A DNA stretch of 64,000 nucleotides from Planobacterium oryzisoli (GTDB lineage Bacteria > Bacteroidota > Bacteroidia > Flavobacteriales > Weeksellaceae), in NCBI RefSeq assembly GCF_015354315.1, contig NZ_JADKYY010000003.1:159860-223859 (forward strand), given 5' to 3'. Shown piece after piece: positions 9,849 to 17,989 of this stretch. How positions within the stretch are numbered: the stretch's first letter is position 1; each line of letters starts with the position of its first letter. Under the pieces are notes generated by a model. It was not told where the DNA came from, made no database searches, and saw only the letters and a list, made by a program, of their open reading frames with translations. The translations under genes and the position numbers were made by a program.

Positions 9849-10226
9849 TTAAAAAGGCAAATCGTCGTCTTCGTCTTCGAAAGGATCGGAAGATGCTGCA
9901 GGAGCTGCTCCCCCTGCCGCTGGTGCTACTACAGGATCGCTGAATCCGCCGCCGCTTAATTTTTCGACTCTCCAACCGGTAATAGAATTAAAGTATTTTA
10001 CTTCCCCCTGCGGGCTGGTCCATTCCCTACCGCGGATATTGATTCCTACTTTTACATCATCCCCCTCGGAAATAGTATCCAGTAGTCCTATCTTATCGGA
10101 TAAAAATTCAATGTTTATTGGTTGTGGATACTGCTCTTGCGTCAGTAGAACCATTTCTCTTTTTTGAAAACCACTTGCAAAAGTCTGGGTTTCAAATATT
10201 TTCTTTACCGTTCCTTGTAATTCCAT
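9849..10226 (-). CDS. DUF3127 protein, OB-fold-like with SSB-type acidic tail
   Basis: A 125-residue DUF3127 protein. The N-terminal 90 residues (MELQGTVKKIFETQTF...REMVLLTQEQYPQPINIEF...SITGWRVEKL) have the strand pattern of an OB-fold single-strand-binding domain. They are followed by a Gly/Ala/Pro linker and a very acidic tip ending DDDLPF, almost the partner-docking tip of SSB (DDDIPF in E. coli). I infer a single-stranded nucleic acid binding role. It is a single-gene unit with its own terminator. Confidence 0.82.
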   Translation of the reverse strand: MELQGTVKKIFETQTFASGFQKREMVLLTQEQYPQPINIEFLSDKIGLLDTISEGDDVKVGINIRGREWTSPQGEVKYFNSITGWRVEKLSGGGFSDPVVAPAAGGAAPAASSDPFEDEDDDLPF

Positions 10227-10320
10227 GTTCAGATTTCTTAAGTGTGTAAAAATACAAAAGTAATTTAATTTTAAAGTCTGCTAAGCGTTTAAATTTTATT
10301 CAAAAAAAATATTTAAAAAA

Positions 10321-10353
10321 TTTGCTTTTGAAATACTAAATCGTTTATATTTG
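10321..10353 (+). promoter_or_regulatory. Promoter of the tRNA cluster
   Basis: TTTG (10321-10324), a 21-base spacer and TATATTTG (10346-10353) match the Bacteroidetes consensus fully. Transcription would begin near 10358, about 30 bases before tRNA-Leu(UAG). Confidence 0.75.
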
Positions 10354-10389
10354 CACTCACAAAAAAAGAACAGAAGGTCTTAAATTAAT

Positions 10390-10471
10390 GCGGATGTGGT
10401 GTAATTGGTAGCCACGCCAGACTTAGGATCTGGTGCCGTGAGGCGTGGGGGTTCGAGTCCCTTCATCCGCA
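10390..10471 (+). tRNA. tRNA-Leu (anticodon UAG)
   Basis: An 82-base tRNA: acceptor arms GCGGATG and CATCCGC, anticodon loop CTTAGGA with TAG at 10424-10426, a long class II variable arm as expected for leucine, T loop GGTTCGAGTCC and discriminator A at 10471. The CCA is not encoded. Confidence 0.96.
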
Positions 10472-10479
10472 CTTTTATA

Positions 10480-10512
10480 AAAAAATTTCTAAACTTGTTT
10501 TAGAAATTTTTT
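10480..10512 (+). terminator. AT-only hairpin with T-tract between tRNA genes
   Basis: A 14-bp perfect stem (arms 10480-10493 and 10499-10512, loop CTTGT) ends in six T. It could end or attenuate transcription after the first tRNA, or act as a processing hairpin. No separate promoter for the next tRNA is visible, so partial read-through is likely. Confidence 0.5.
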
Positions 10513-10516
10513 GTTT

Positions 10517-10589
10517 GCGAAAATAGCTCAGCTGGTAGAGCACAACCTTGCCAAGGTTGGGGTCGCGGGTTCGAGTCCCGTTTTTCGCT
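10517..10589 (+). tRNA. tRNA-Gly (anticodon GCC)
   Basis: A 73-base tRNA: acceptor arms GCGAAAA and TTTTCGC, D arm AGCTCAGCTGGTAGAGC, anticodon loop TTGCCAA with GCC at 10550-10552, T loop TTCGAGT and discriminator T at 10589. The CCA is not encoded. Confidence 0.96.
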
Positions 10590-10602
10590 CATTTTCTACC
10601 TT

Positions 10603-10686
10603 GCCCTGGTGGTGGAATTGGTAGACACGCAGGACTTAAAATCCTGTGTCCGCAAGGACGTACGGGTTCAAGTCCCGTCTGGGGTA
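10603..10686 (+). tRNA. tRNA-Leu (anticodon UAA)
   Basis: An 84-base class II tRNA: acceptor arms GCCCTGG and CTGGGGT (with three G-U pairs), anticodon loop CTTAAAA with TAA at 10637-10639, variable arm TGTCCGCAAGGACGT, T loop TTCAAGT and discriminator A at 10686. Confidence 0.96.
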
Positions 10687-10689
10687 CTT

Positions 10690-10726
10690 AAAAGCATTGT
10701 TAATCGTTCGATTTTCAATGCTTTTT
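10690..10726 (+). terminator. Terminator of the tRNA cluster
   Basis: AAAAGCATTG (10690-10699) pairs with CAATGCTTTT (10716-10725), followed by T. It begins 4 bases after the last tRNA. Confidence 0.75.
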
Positions 10727-11159
10727 GCTTTTAGAGGGTTGCTAAAAGGGTGGCTAAATTAAAAATTGTCCGGAATTCTTTTCATCTCTCCAGTAGACTA
10801 TAGTTCAACAGACAAAAAAATATCTTCTTCTTTAGATGTTGAAATTTATGGAGGTTTTTCCATAAAAGGTATTATTAATATATAATGCGAGATTTTGCGA
10901 TAATCTCGCATTACTTACTTTTCTCACCTTCTTGTGAATCACATTTAAGGAAAAATGATAGTCAAATAGATTGCTTGTAAAGCATCAGGAGGCACTTGTT
11001 TTGTGCTCCTATTTGGGTCTGTATCCGCTTGAGAGTTTTTTGGCTCAAGATGGCAAGGGCGAATATCCAACATTTATTACAAGGCCTCTCGTTTGGGCAA
11101 ACTAAAAGTTCTAGCGTGTTTGGTAGCATATTTGCTCCAAAATTGCATACCCATTTTTT
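10727..11159. other. Gene-free stretch, possible insertion/deletion scar
   Basis: No full gene fits here. The left part (10766-10885, plus) is a 39-codon open frame with natural-looking composition (contains DVEIYGGFSIKGIINI). It has no good start and stops inside a 12-bp perfect hairpin (10883-10913), which looks like the 3' end of a lost gene with its terminator. The right part (10981-11163) is open in two plus frames. One of them ends FGSIFAPKLHTHFL with its TGA overlapping the ATG of the next gene. A second hairpin (AGGAGGCAC with GTGCTCCT, one bulge) sits at 10987-11010. I cannot assign a function. Confidence 0.5.
10883..10913. terminator. Strong 12-bp hairpin, possibly an orphan terminator
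   Basis: TAATGCGAGATT (10883-10894) and AATCTCGCATTA (10902-10913) pair perfectly around a 7-base loop. The downstream tract on the plus strand is T-rich but broken (CTTACTTTTCTC). The stem begins on the TAA of the 39-codon frame described for this region. Confidence 0.5.
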
Positions 11160-12587
11160 ATGAAAATTCTTCTGACAGGGGCTACCGGATACATCGGCAA
11201 ACGTCTACTAATCCAACTACTCTCTCAGGGGCACACTGTGGTTTGCTCCGTGCGTGACTCCATGCGCTTTAACAGCGCTAAATACAAGGATGCTCCTGGA
11301 GAAATAGAAGTGATCGAAAATGATTTCCTAGACCCGGAATCTCTTTCTTCTATACCCGCAGATATTGATGCCGCCTATTATCTGATACATTCCATGTCCA
11401 GTAGTGCGGGTGACTTCTCGCAAATGGAGCTCGACTCGGCCACCAATTTTAGAAAAGCAATCGAACAAACCTCCTGCAAGCAGGTTATTTTCCTTACTGG
11501 CATTGCTAATAATCCAAAGCTCTCCAAACACCTCTCTTCACGTCTAGCTGTGGAGCATGCTTTGGAAAGCAGCAAATACGGCCTGACTTCCCTGCGTGCT
11601 GCCATTATCGTAGGATCCGGCAGCGCTTCCTTTGAGATTATACGAGATTTAGTGGAGAAATTACCTGTTATGGTAGCTCCTAAATGGTTGAAGACAAAAT
11701 GCCAGCCCATCGGAATACGAAATGTTATGGAATTTTTGGTCGGGGTACTCGGAAAAGAATTTACCTACAATAAAAGCTATGACATAGGAGGAAAGGACAT
11801 TCTAACCTACAAAGAAATGCTGCTGCAGTATGCCGAGGTTCGGGGGCTGAAACGAAGCATATTTACGGTTCCTGTGATGACGCCAAAGCTCTCCTCCTAT
11901 TGGCTCTACTTTATAACCAGTACCACCTATCCCCTGGCTAAAAATCTTGTGGACAGTATGAAGATTGATGTAGTGGCCACGCCCAATGAGCTAGCTTCAC
12001 AGCTGAACATCTCCCTGTACAGCTATAAAGAAAGTATTACCCACGCTTTTGATAAAATCAAGCAAAACGATGTGCTTTCAAGCTGGTACGATTCGTTCTC
12101 CAATCCTTTTCATAAGAAGAATGTATGGCAATATTTGGAGGTCCCTTCAAAGGGCTGCTATAAGGATGTGCGGCGCCGCAAGGTGCACGATACCGAAACG
12201 ACACTGGACAGAATATTTGGCATTGGAGGAAGAAACGGGTGGTACTACGCCAATATTCTTTGGAAAATCAGAGGGCATTTAGACCGGCTCTTTGGAGGTG
12301 TGGGTCTGAGGCGGGGACGCAGGGACCAGCGCAGCGTGGAACCGGGCGACAGTATTGATTTTTGGCGGGTGCTCTACAGCAACCGGGAAGAAAAACGCCT
12401 TTTACTCTTTGCAGAAATGAAAGTGCCGGGCGAGGCGTGGCTGGAATTTAGAATCGAGGGCGATACCCTGATACAAGAAGCCACCTTTAGACCACTGGGA
12501 CTTGCAGGAAGGCTCTATTGGTATGCGGTTCTGCCTTTCCACGGTCTTATCTTTAACGGAATGATTACTAAACTAACCGACAAATAA
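11160..12587 (+). CDS. NAD(P)-binding SDR-type protein with DUF2867 domain
   Basis: A 475-residue two-domain protein. Residues 1-300 are an atypical short-chain dehydrogenase/NmrA-like Rossmann domain, with the dinucleotide loop TGATGYIG at residues 6-13 and the substrate-side LTGIANN, ASSRL-like LSSRLAVEHAL and LRAAIIVG blocks. Residues about 330-475 are DUF2867 (GGRNGWYYANILWKIRG, LLLFAEMKVPGEAWLEF). Proteins of this architecture are widespread, but their substrate is not known. It is a single gene, 92 bases before mutL. Confidence 0.85.
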   Translation: MKILLTGATGYIGKRLLIQLLSQGHTVVCSVRDSMRFNSAKYKDAPGEIEVIENDFLDPESLSSIPADIDAAYYLIHSMSSSAGDFSQMELDSATNFRKAIEQTSCKQVIFLTGIANNPKLSKHLSSRLAVEHALESSKYGLTSLRAAIIVGSGSASFEIIRDLVEKLPVMVAPKWLKTKCQPIGIRNVMEFLVGVLGKEFTYNKSYDIGGKDILTYKEMLLQYAEVRGLKRSIFTVPVMTPKLSSYWLYFITSTTYPLAKNLVDSMKIDVVATPNELASQLNISLYSYKESITHAFDKIKQNDVLSSWYDSFSNPFHKKNVWQYLEVPSKGCYKDVRRRKVHDTETTLDRIFGIGGRNGWYYANILWKIRGHLDRLFGGVGLRRGRRDQRSVEPGDSIDFWRVLYSNREEKRLLLFAEMKVPGEAWLEFRIEGDTLIQEATFRPLGLAGRLYWYAVLPFHGLIFNGMITKLTDK

Positions 12588-12679
12588 ACTGTCTTTCGTC
12601 TCCGTAATGTCGTGGAGATTTAAGTTACACAATCTGCAATTCACAGAAGTTATTGCTATTTTTGTCCTAAATACCTTTT

Positions 12680-14449
12680 ATGTCCGATATCATCCAGCTG
12701 TTGCCTGACCATGTTGCCAACCAGATTGCTGCCGGAGAAGTGGTTCAGCGCCCTTCTTCAGTGGTAAAGGAGCTCATGGAAAATGCTATTGACGCGCAGG
12801 CAACCAAGGTGGAGCTGATTATTCGGGAGGCGGGTAAAAATCTAGTACAGGTTGTTGACAACGGCATGGGAATGTCGGACGCCGACGCACTGCTTGCCTT
12901 TCAGCGGCACGCTACTTCGAAAATCAAAACCACTGAGGATATTTTTAAGATTGCTTCCAAAGGATTTCGGGGTGAGGCTCTGGCTTCTATTGCGGCCGTA
13001 GCCCAGGTGGAGCTCAGAACCAAGCAGTCGGGAGCAAGTGCGGGAACCAATATCTATATAGAAGGCGGAGGACTGCAGTTTCAGGAACCTACACAGACGC
13101 ACGAAGGCTCGAGTTTTTCCGTTAAAAACCTGTTTTACAATATCCCGGCAAGAAGAAAATTTTTAAAAAACAACAATGTTGAACTCCGCCACGTCATCGA
13201 CGAGTTTCAAAGAATTGCCCTGGCACACAATGACGTCGAATTTGATTTCTTTCATAACGACGAGCCGGTTTTTAGGCTGCGCAAGGGAACGGCTCTGCAC
13301 CGCATCGTGGAAATCTTTGGCAGAAGGCTCCAGCCACTTTTACTTCCCATAGCAGAAGATATGGACTGGATTAAACTCTCTGGCTATGTAGCCAAGCCCG
13401 AGGGATCCAAGAAAACACGTGGGGAACAGTTCTTCTTCGTCAATAAAAGATTCTTTAAAAGCCCCTACCTTAACAAAGCGGTCCAGGAAGCATTTGAAGG
13501 GCTGCTCCAACCGGGCTACATCCCCTCTTTTTTTCTGTTCTTGGAAATTGATCCAGAGAAAATTGATGTGAACATCCACCCTCAGAAGACAGAAATAAAG
13601 TTTGAAGATGAAAACCTGATATTTGCGCTCATTCGCTCTACCATAAAAAAAGCGTTGGGAATATATAACGTCGCTCCCAGTCTGGATTTTGATCGTGATC
13701 CTAAAATGGATGCTTTCTTCTCCAGCGCCAAGTCTTCCCAGAGCTCTATGAATACGCCCGGCAGATCCTTTGCCGTGGACCGGGACTTCAATCCCTTTAA
13801 ATCCGAACAGTATCCCCAGTCCCAGCAAATAGCAGCAGAAACACTGTATCAGGAACCACTGCATTCCGCACCGTCGAAAATCAACCTGTTTGAAGAGGAA
13901 GATTTTCAGGAAGATTTACTCCGCCTTCCCAATGGGTACTGGATTTACAACAAAGGCTCTGAAACCCTTATACTGGATCCGGGAAGAATGCACCGTTTAC
14001 TGCAGCAGAACCAGAAAGCACCTAAATTTTCTTCCTCTGTGGCGCAGTCCTTACTTTTCTCTCTGGAATACCATATGAATGAAATTGAGAAAGTCAAGTA
14101 CAAATCCATAAAAAAGTACCTTCCAGAGCTGGGATTTGACATGAAGCTTGCTCAGGAGAACGTACTGAGGATCGATGCGGTCCCGCAAGGCCTGAAGGAA
14201 TCGCAGGTCACCACCTTTCTGGAACGGATATTCGAGATTTTGGAATACCGAACTGAAGAAGATTTTATGAGCTATTTTTCCCACCAATGGAACCGGCTGC
14301 ATTCCAAATCACGCTTCGACTTTATTTACAAGCACGAAATGGAAGACCTTATCAGACGCTACCAAAAAATAGGTTTTCCCCGGTACGATCCCAGGGGCAA
14401 ACAATGCTATACCGAACTCTCCCTCGAGGACATAAATTCCAAATTTTAA
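12680..14449 (+). CDS. mutL: DNA mismatch repair protein MutL
   Basis: Mismatch-repair ATPase that links MutS to downstream steps. The GHKL ATPase motifs are intact: ENAIDAQA, DNGMGM and KGFRGEALASI in the first 110 residues, and DVNIHPQKTEIKF near residue 300. The C-terminal dimerisation domain (about residues 400-589) aligns by eye with other MutLs. However, where endonuclease-type MutLs have DQHAxxERxxYE this protein reads LILDPGRMHRLLQQ (from D433), and the late CPHGRP zinc motif reads DPRGKQCY. It may therefore be nuclease-inactive. It is the first gene of a tight mutL-rhomboid-EEP operon. Confidence 0.95.
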   Translation: MSDIIQLLPDHVANQIAAGEVVQRPSSVVKELMENAIDAQATKVELIIREAGKNLVQVVDNGMGMSDADALLAFQRHATSKIKTTEDIFKIASKGFRGEALASIAAVAQVELRTKQSGASAGTNIYIEGGGLQFQEPTQTHEGSSFSVKNLFYNIPARRKFLKNNNVELRHVIDEFQRIALAHNDVEFDFFHNDEPVFRLRKGTALHRIVEIFGRRLQPLLLPIAEDMDWIKLSGYVAKPEGSKKTRGEQFFFVNKRFFKSPYLNKAVQEAFEGLLQPGYIPSFFLFLEIDPEKIDVNIHPQKTEIKFEDENLIFALIRSTIKKALGIYNVAPSLDFDRDPKMDAFFSSAKSSQSSMNTPGRSFAVDRDFNPFKSEQYPQSQQIAAETLYQEPLHSAPSKINLFEEEDFQEDLLRLPNGYWIYNKGSETLILDPGRMHRLLQQNQKAPKFSSSVAQSLLFSLEYHMNEIEKVKYKSIKKYLPELGFDMKLAQENVLRIDAVPQGLKESQVTTFLERIFEILEYRTEEDFMSYFSHQWNRLHSKSRFDFIYKHEMEDLIRRYQKIGFPRYDPRGKQCYTELSLEDINSKF

Positions 14450-14452
14450 TCT

Positions 14453-15199
14453 ATGTTTAGAAATATACCCCCTGTTACCAAAAATATCATCATTTTAAAT
14501 GTCGTGGTATATTTGGTGTCCAATCTACTTTTTTCCGGACATCTCTATAATATACTCTCGGCATACTATCCCTTCTCCCCCAACTTCAGAAGCTGGCAAA
14601 TACTGACCCACATGTTTATGCACGCTCCAATGGGTCAGGGCATGGGCCTTACGCATATTCTCTTTAATATGTTTACGCTTTGGAGCTTTGGCCCCGTACT
14701 AGAACAGGTCCTGGGTGCAAAAAAGTTCTTACTGCTATATTTTGTTAGCGGGCTGGGCGCATTTCTTTTATTTAATGTGTGGAACGTCTACGAGGTCAAT
14801 CAGATAATTTCCGCTTTGGACCAACAGGGAATCGATGTGGCCGAGGTCTTTAGAAAGTCCAGTCAGACCTATACTGGAGATCTAAGTGTGTTTAAAAATC
14901 CCGACGCTCTGCTGCTGGGACAAATGCTAAACAGCAAAATGCTGGGCGCATCTGGAGCCATTTTTGGTGTGGTTGCCGCATTCTCCACCATGTTTCCCGA
15001 CGCCAAATTGGTGTTTCTTTTCATTCCGTTTCCGATCAAAGCCAAGTACCTATTTCCCATTATCATCGTTGTATCGCTTTATTTAGGAATTAGCGACAGT
15101 ATGGGAGGAATCGCGCACTTTGCCCATATCGGTGGTGCAGTAGTAGGATTTCTTATGGCCCTGTATTTCCGCAAAAAGCATATTCAAAGATGGCATTAG
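14453..15199 (+). CDS. Rhomboid family intramembrane serine protease
   Basis: Cleaves membrane-spanning helices inside the bilayer; substrate unknown. The catalytic Ser lies in GASGAIFG and the catalytic His in HFAHIGGAVVG. The GxxxH-like first half (THMFMHA, HILFNMFTLWSFG) and six hydrophobic helices are present. It is 248 residues, with an insertion of about 40 residues between helices 3 and 4 (VNQIISALDQQG...). It starts 3 bases after mutL and overlaps the next gene by 10 bases. Confidence 0.93.
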   Translation: MFRNIPPVTKNIIILNVVVYLVSNLLFSGHLYNILSAYYPFSPNFRSWQILTHMFMHAPMGQGMGLTHILFNMFTLWSFGPVLEQVLGAKKFLLLYFVSGLGAFLLFNVWNVYEVNQIISALDQQGIDVAEVFRKSSQTYTGDLSVFKNPDALLLGQMLNSKMLGASGAIFGVVAAFSTMFPDAKLVFLFIPFPIKAKYLFPIIIVVSLYLGISDSMGGIAHFAHIGGAVVGFLMALYFRKKHIQRWH

Positions 15200-16173
15200 T
15201 ACGCACTGTGCTCTTGCTTGTACATTTGGGGGTCCTTCTGCTAGCTGGGGCCACCGTGCTTAATGCCTATATAGCACCCTCCACTTGGGCACTGCTTAAC
15301 CTGTTGTCCCTTGCTTTTCCGGTACTGCTGCTGCTTCACATTTTTCTTACGCTTTTATGGGTGCTAATGCTTAGAAAGCGCACAGTGGTTTTTGCTCTAT
15401 CCACAGTACTTCTAATTAACCCTATTCAAAGAATTGTCAACTGGAACAGTACTTCCGACCAGGTGGAATCGCAACTGAAGGTACTCACCTACAATGCCAA
15501 GAACGGTGCCTATGCAGAGGATTCTACGGGCGAAAACTTGGAGAACTACCTGGCGGCGCAGAATGCGGACATCGTATTCTTACAAGAGACCCGATTGGAC
15601 GAAGAAAAATTATACCAGCACCAGCACGAGGTCCTTGCAATCCGAAGCAAATACCCCCTGGAAAACATACGCTCCCTGATTACCGACGGCTCTAATTCTT
15701 ACGCTGTATCGGCGGATATCTCGGTAAAAGGAACCAAGATCCGTCTGATCAATATTTACCTGGAACCTTTCCAACTGAAAAAGACCATGGTACGACCCAC
15801 CCGAGATGTGGACACCAATAAGATAAAGGCCAAGCGGCTTATTGCTCGGATGCTGCCTGTATTTAGAAGCCACCAGGAGCAGGTAGCTATGATTCAAAAT
15901 GCTATTGAATCCTCCCCCTATCCGGTACTTCTGGGTGGCGACTTTAACGCCGTGCCAAATTCCTACGAATACTACCACTTATCGCAGTCTCTGGTCGATC
16001 CCTTTGTACAGGTCGGAAGGGGGCTTTCCACCAGTTTTCACGACTACAAGTTCCCGATACGCATCGATTATCTGCTGACCTCACAGAGTATTACACCCCG
16101 TAGCTACCAAGTGGACAGAAGCATTGGAATCTCCGATCATTTTCCCGTCATTGGGTATTTTTCCCTACCCTAA
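15190..16173 (+). CDS. Endonuclease/exonuclease/phosphatase family membrane protein
   Basis: A 327-residue protein with three hydrophobic N-terminal helices (residues about 5-85) followed by an EEP-fold domain. The metal and catalytic signatures are LTYNAKNG, FLQETRLDEE, GGDFNAVPNSYEY and the final GISDHFPVIGYF. It is probably a membrane-anchored phosphodiesterase or phosphatase facing the periplasm; the substrate cannot be told. It is the third gene of the mutL operon. Confidence 0.88.
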   Translation: MALVRTVLLLVHLGVLLLAGATVLNAYIAPSTWALLNLLSLAFPVLLLLHIFLTLLWVLMLRKRTVVFALSTVLLINPIQRIVNWNSTSDQVESQLKVLTYNAKNGAYAEDSTGENLENYLAAQNADIVFLQETRLDEEKLYQHQHEVLAIRSKYPLENIRSLITDGSNSYAVSADISVKGTKIRLINIYLEPFQLKKTMVRPTRDVDTNKIKAKRLIARMLPVFRSHQEQVAMIQNAIESSPYPVLLGGDFNAVPNSYEYYHLSQSLVDPFVQVGRGLSTSFHDYKFPIRIDYLLTSQSITPRSYQVDRSIGISDHFPVIGYFSLP

Positions 16174-16181
16174 AAACATAA

Positions 16182-16210
16182 ATGGCAGCACCTTAAGCGG
16201 GCGCTGCCAT
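16182..16210 (-). terminator. Terminator of the haem operon
   Basis: ATGGCAGC (16182-16189) pairs with GCTGCCAT (16203-16210). On the minus strand the stem is followed by TTATGTTTTT. It lies between the convergent EEP gene and hemE. Confidence 0.65.
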
Positions 16211-16230
16211 ATACTAAAAAAAATAAGGTC

Positions 16231-17262
16231 TTAATTTTCGGGGGTCCACTCTACTACCGCGCGAATGAATGCTTCTGCATTTTCCACCGGAATATTAGGC
16301 AGAATGCCATGGCCTAAATTTGCTATATACCGTTCTTTTCCGAACCGGTTGATCATTTGGTGCACCATTTTGCGAATTACCTCTGGGGAAGAATGCAGAC
16401 GGGCAGGATCAAAATTACCTTGCAGCACCATTTGGTCTCCTACCAGGCTTCTGGCCAGTTCCGGTTTTATTGTCCAGTCCACGCCTAAGGCAGCCGCCTT
16501 GGATTTACTCATTTCCTCCAAAGCAAACCAGCAGCCCTTACCAAAGACAACGGCCGGAGCAAAAGGGCTTAACGCATTAACAATCTGTTCAATATAAGGC
16601 CAGGAAAACTCCTGGTAGTCTTCCGGGGAAAGCATTCCTCCCCACGAATCGAAGATCTGAACAGCCGAAACGCCGCTCTCCACCTTTCTTTTAAGGTAGG
16701 CAATGGTAGTGTCCGTAATTTTCTGCAGAAGCAGATGTGCCGCCTCGGGCTGGGTGAAGCAGAACGACTTTGCAATATCAAAGCTTTTGCTTCCTCTTCC
16801 CTCCACGCAGTAGCAGAGAATCGTCCACGGAGAGCCTGCAAATCCAATAAGGGGAACCGAAGAATCCAGCTTATCAAGCGTCATGGAAATAGCCTCAAAC
16901 ACGTATCCCAATGCGTGGTTTACGTCCGGAACTTCAATTGCTTCAACCTGCCCGACTGTACGAATGGGCGTATCCAGCCAAGGACCCACCGACTCCTTCA
17001 TTTTGAAATCAATGCCCATCGCCTGCGGAACTACTAAAATGTCGGAAAACAGAATTGCCGCATCCAATGGGAAACGTCTCAAAGGCTGTACCGTGATCTC
17101 CGAGGCCAGTTCCGGAGTCTGGCAACGCGTAAAAAAGTCGTACTTTTCGCGCAGTGCAATGAATTCCGGAAGGTATCTTCCGGCCTGTCGCATCATCCAG
17201 ACCGGTGGTCTTTCCACAGTCTCACCCCGTAGGGCTCTTAGGTATAAATCGTTCTTAATCAT
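16231..17262 (-). CDS. hemE: Uroporphyrinogen decarboxylase
   Basis: Converts uroporphyrinogen III to coproporphyrinogen III. The signature [10 protein letters not shown] is at residues 24-33, the catalytic Asp region is [16 protein letters not shown], and GFAGSPWT and the late [13 protein letters not shown] are conserved. The length of 343 residues is usual. It is the last gene of hemA-hemC-hemD-hemE and overlaps the end of hemD by 4 bases, so translation is probably coupled. Confidence 0.97.
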   Translation of the reverse strand: MIKNDLYLRALRGETVERPPVWMMRQAGRYLPEFIALREKYDFFTRCQTPELASEITVQPLRRFPLDAAILFSDILVVPQAMGIDFKMKESVGPWLDTPIRTVGQVEAIEVPDVNHALGYVFEAISMTLDKLDSSVPLIGFAGSPWTILCYCVEGRGSKSFDIAKSFCFTQPEAAHLLLQKITDTTIAYLKRKVESGVSAVQIFDSWGGMLSPEDYQEFSWPYIEQIVNALSPFAPAVVFGKGCWFALEEMSKSKAAALGVDWTIKPELARSLVGDQMVLQGNFDPARLHSSPEVIRKMVHQMINRFGKERYIANLGHGILPNIPVENAEAFIRAVVEWTPEN

Positions 17263-17975
17263 AATCTTTTAATAGGGTTAGCTTCAAGGTCCTTAGCGAT
17301 AATCCCGAGCAGATCTTCGGTACTGTTCTCTGGGCTCCAAATGCCGTTGGAAATTCCCAGGCGCAAAAGTTCTTTACCTGTGGTCTCACCAATGGCATAG
17401 ACCCGTTTGGAAGAAACGCTGTTGTTTTTAAGAAAACTTCGAGCGCCACTGGGAGAGAAAAAAACCACGGCATCAAATCCGGAAGTATAGTGGGGATAAA
17501 GAAGTTCGGTGTGGTACACCACTATTTTCTTATAGTAAATATTCTGCAAAACATGTCCTGCAGTTAAAACGTCCAGGGAAATATTGCCACAGAAATGCAG
17601 GAAACGCTCCGAGGGAGACTCCACTGTTATAAACTCGCGGAGCTGCTGGGCATTGCGCATAGTCTTGTAGGTTCCGTACCCAAATTTTCTCAGGGCATTC
17701 TTTGTTTTCTGGCCCACGCAGTAGATCCGGTTGTAGTTGCGGTCCGTAAAACGCTCATTGGGCTTAAATCCATTTGCAAAGAAAGCCTCTACTCCGTTTA
17801 CACTCGTAAAAATAAGGGAATAATCGTGCAATGGAAACGCTTGCACCGGATCCTGTTTTATCTTGATTACATCTACAAAATCATAGGTGGACAGAGTATC
17901 CAAGTAACGCGATATTATTTTTTTGTCAATGCTTCTCTTCGTAAAGAGAAGATTGGGAAGTCCTGCAGTATCCAT
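17259..17975 (-). CDS. hemD: Uroporphyrinogen-III synthase (operon copy)
   Basis: Closes hydroxymethylbilane into uroporphyrinogen III. The family is weakly conserved, but the visible landmarks fit: [28 protein letters not shown], and [16 protein letters not shown] followed by [14 protein letters not shown]. It is 238 residues. Position between hemC and hemE supports the call. A second HemD-like gene is at 30951-31688. Confidence 0.88.
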   Translation of the reverse strand: MDTAGLPNLLFTKRSIDKKIISRYLDTLSTYDFVDVIKIKQDPVQAFPLHDYSLIFTSVNGVEAFFANGFKPNERFTDRNYNRIYCVGQKTKNALRKFGYGTYKTMRNAQQLREFITVESPSERFLHFCGNISLDVLTAGHVLQNIYYKKIVVYHTELLYPHYTSGFDAVVFFSPSGARSFLKNNSVSSKRVYAIGETTGKELLRLGISNGIWSPENSTEDLLGIIAKDLEANPIKRL

Positions 17976-17989
17976 AGCATCTGGAAATT

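Noticed and set aside
11092..11134. Promoter candidate for the SDR gene (TTTG and CATATTTG)
   Set aside because: The -7 box has a mismatch in the first T, and spacing to either TTTG is wrong (31 bases, or too close).
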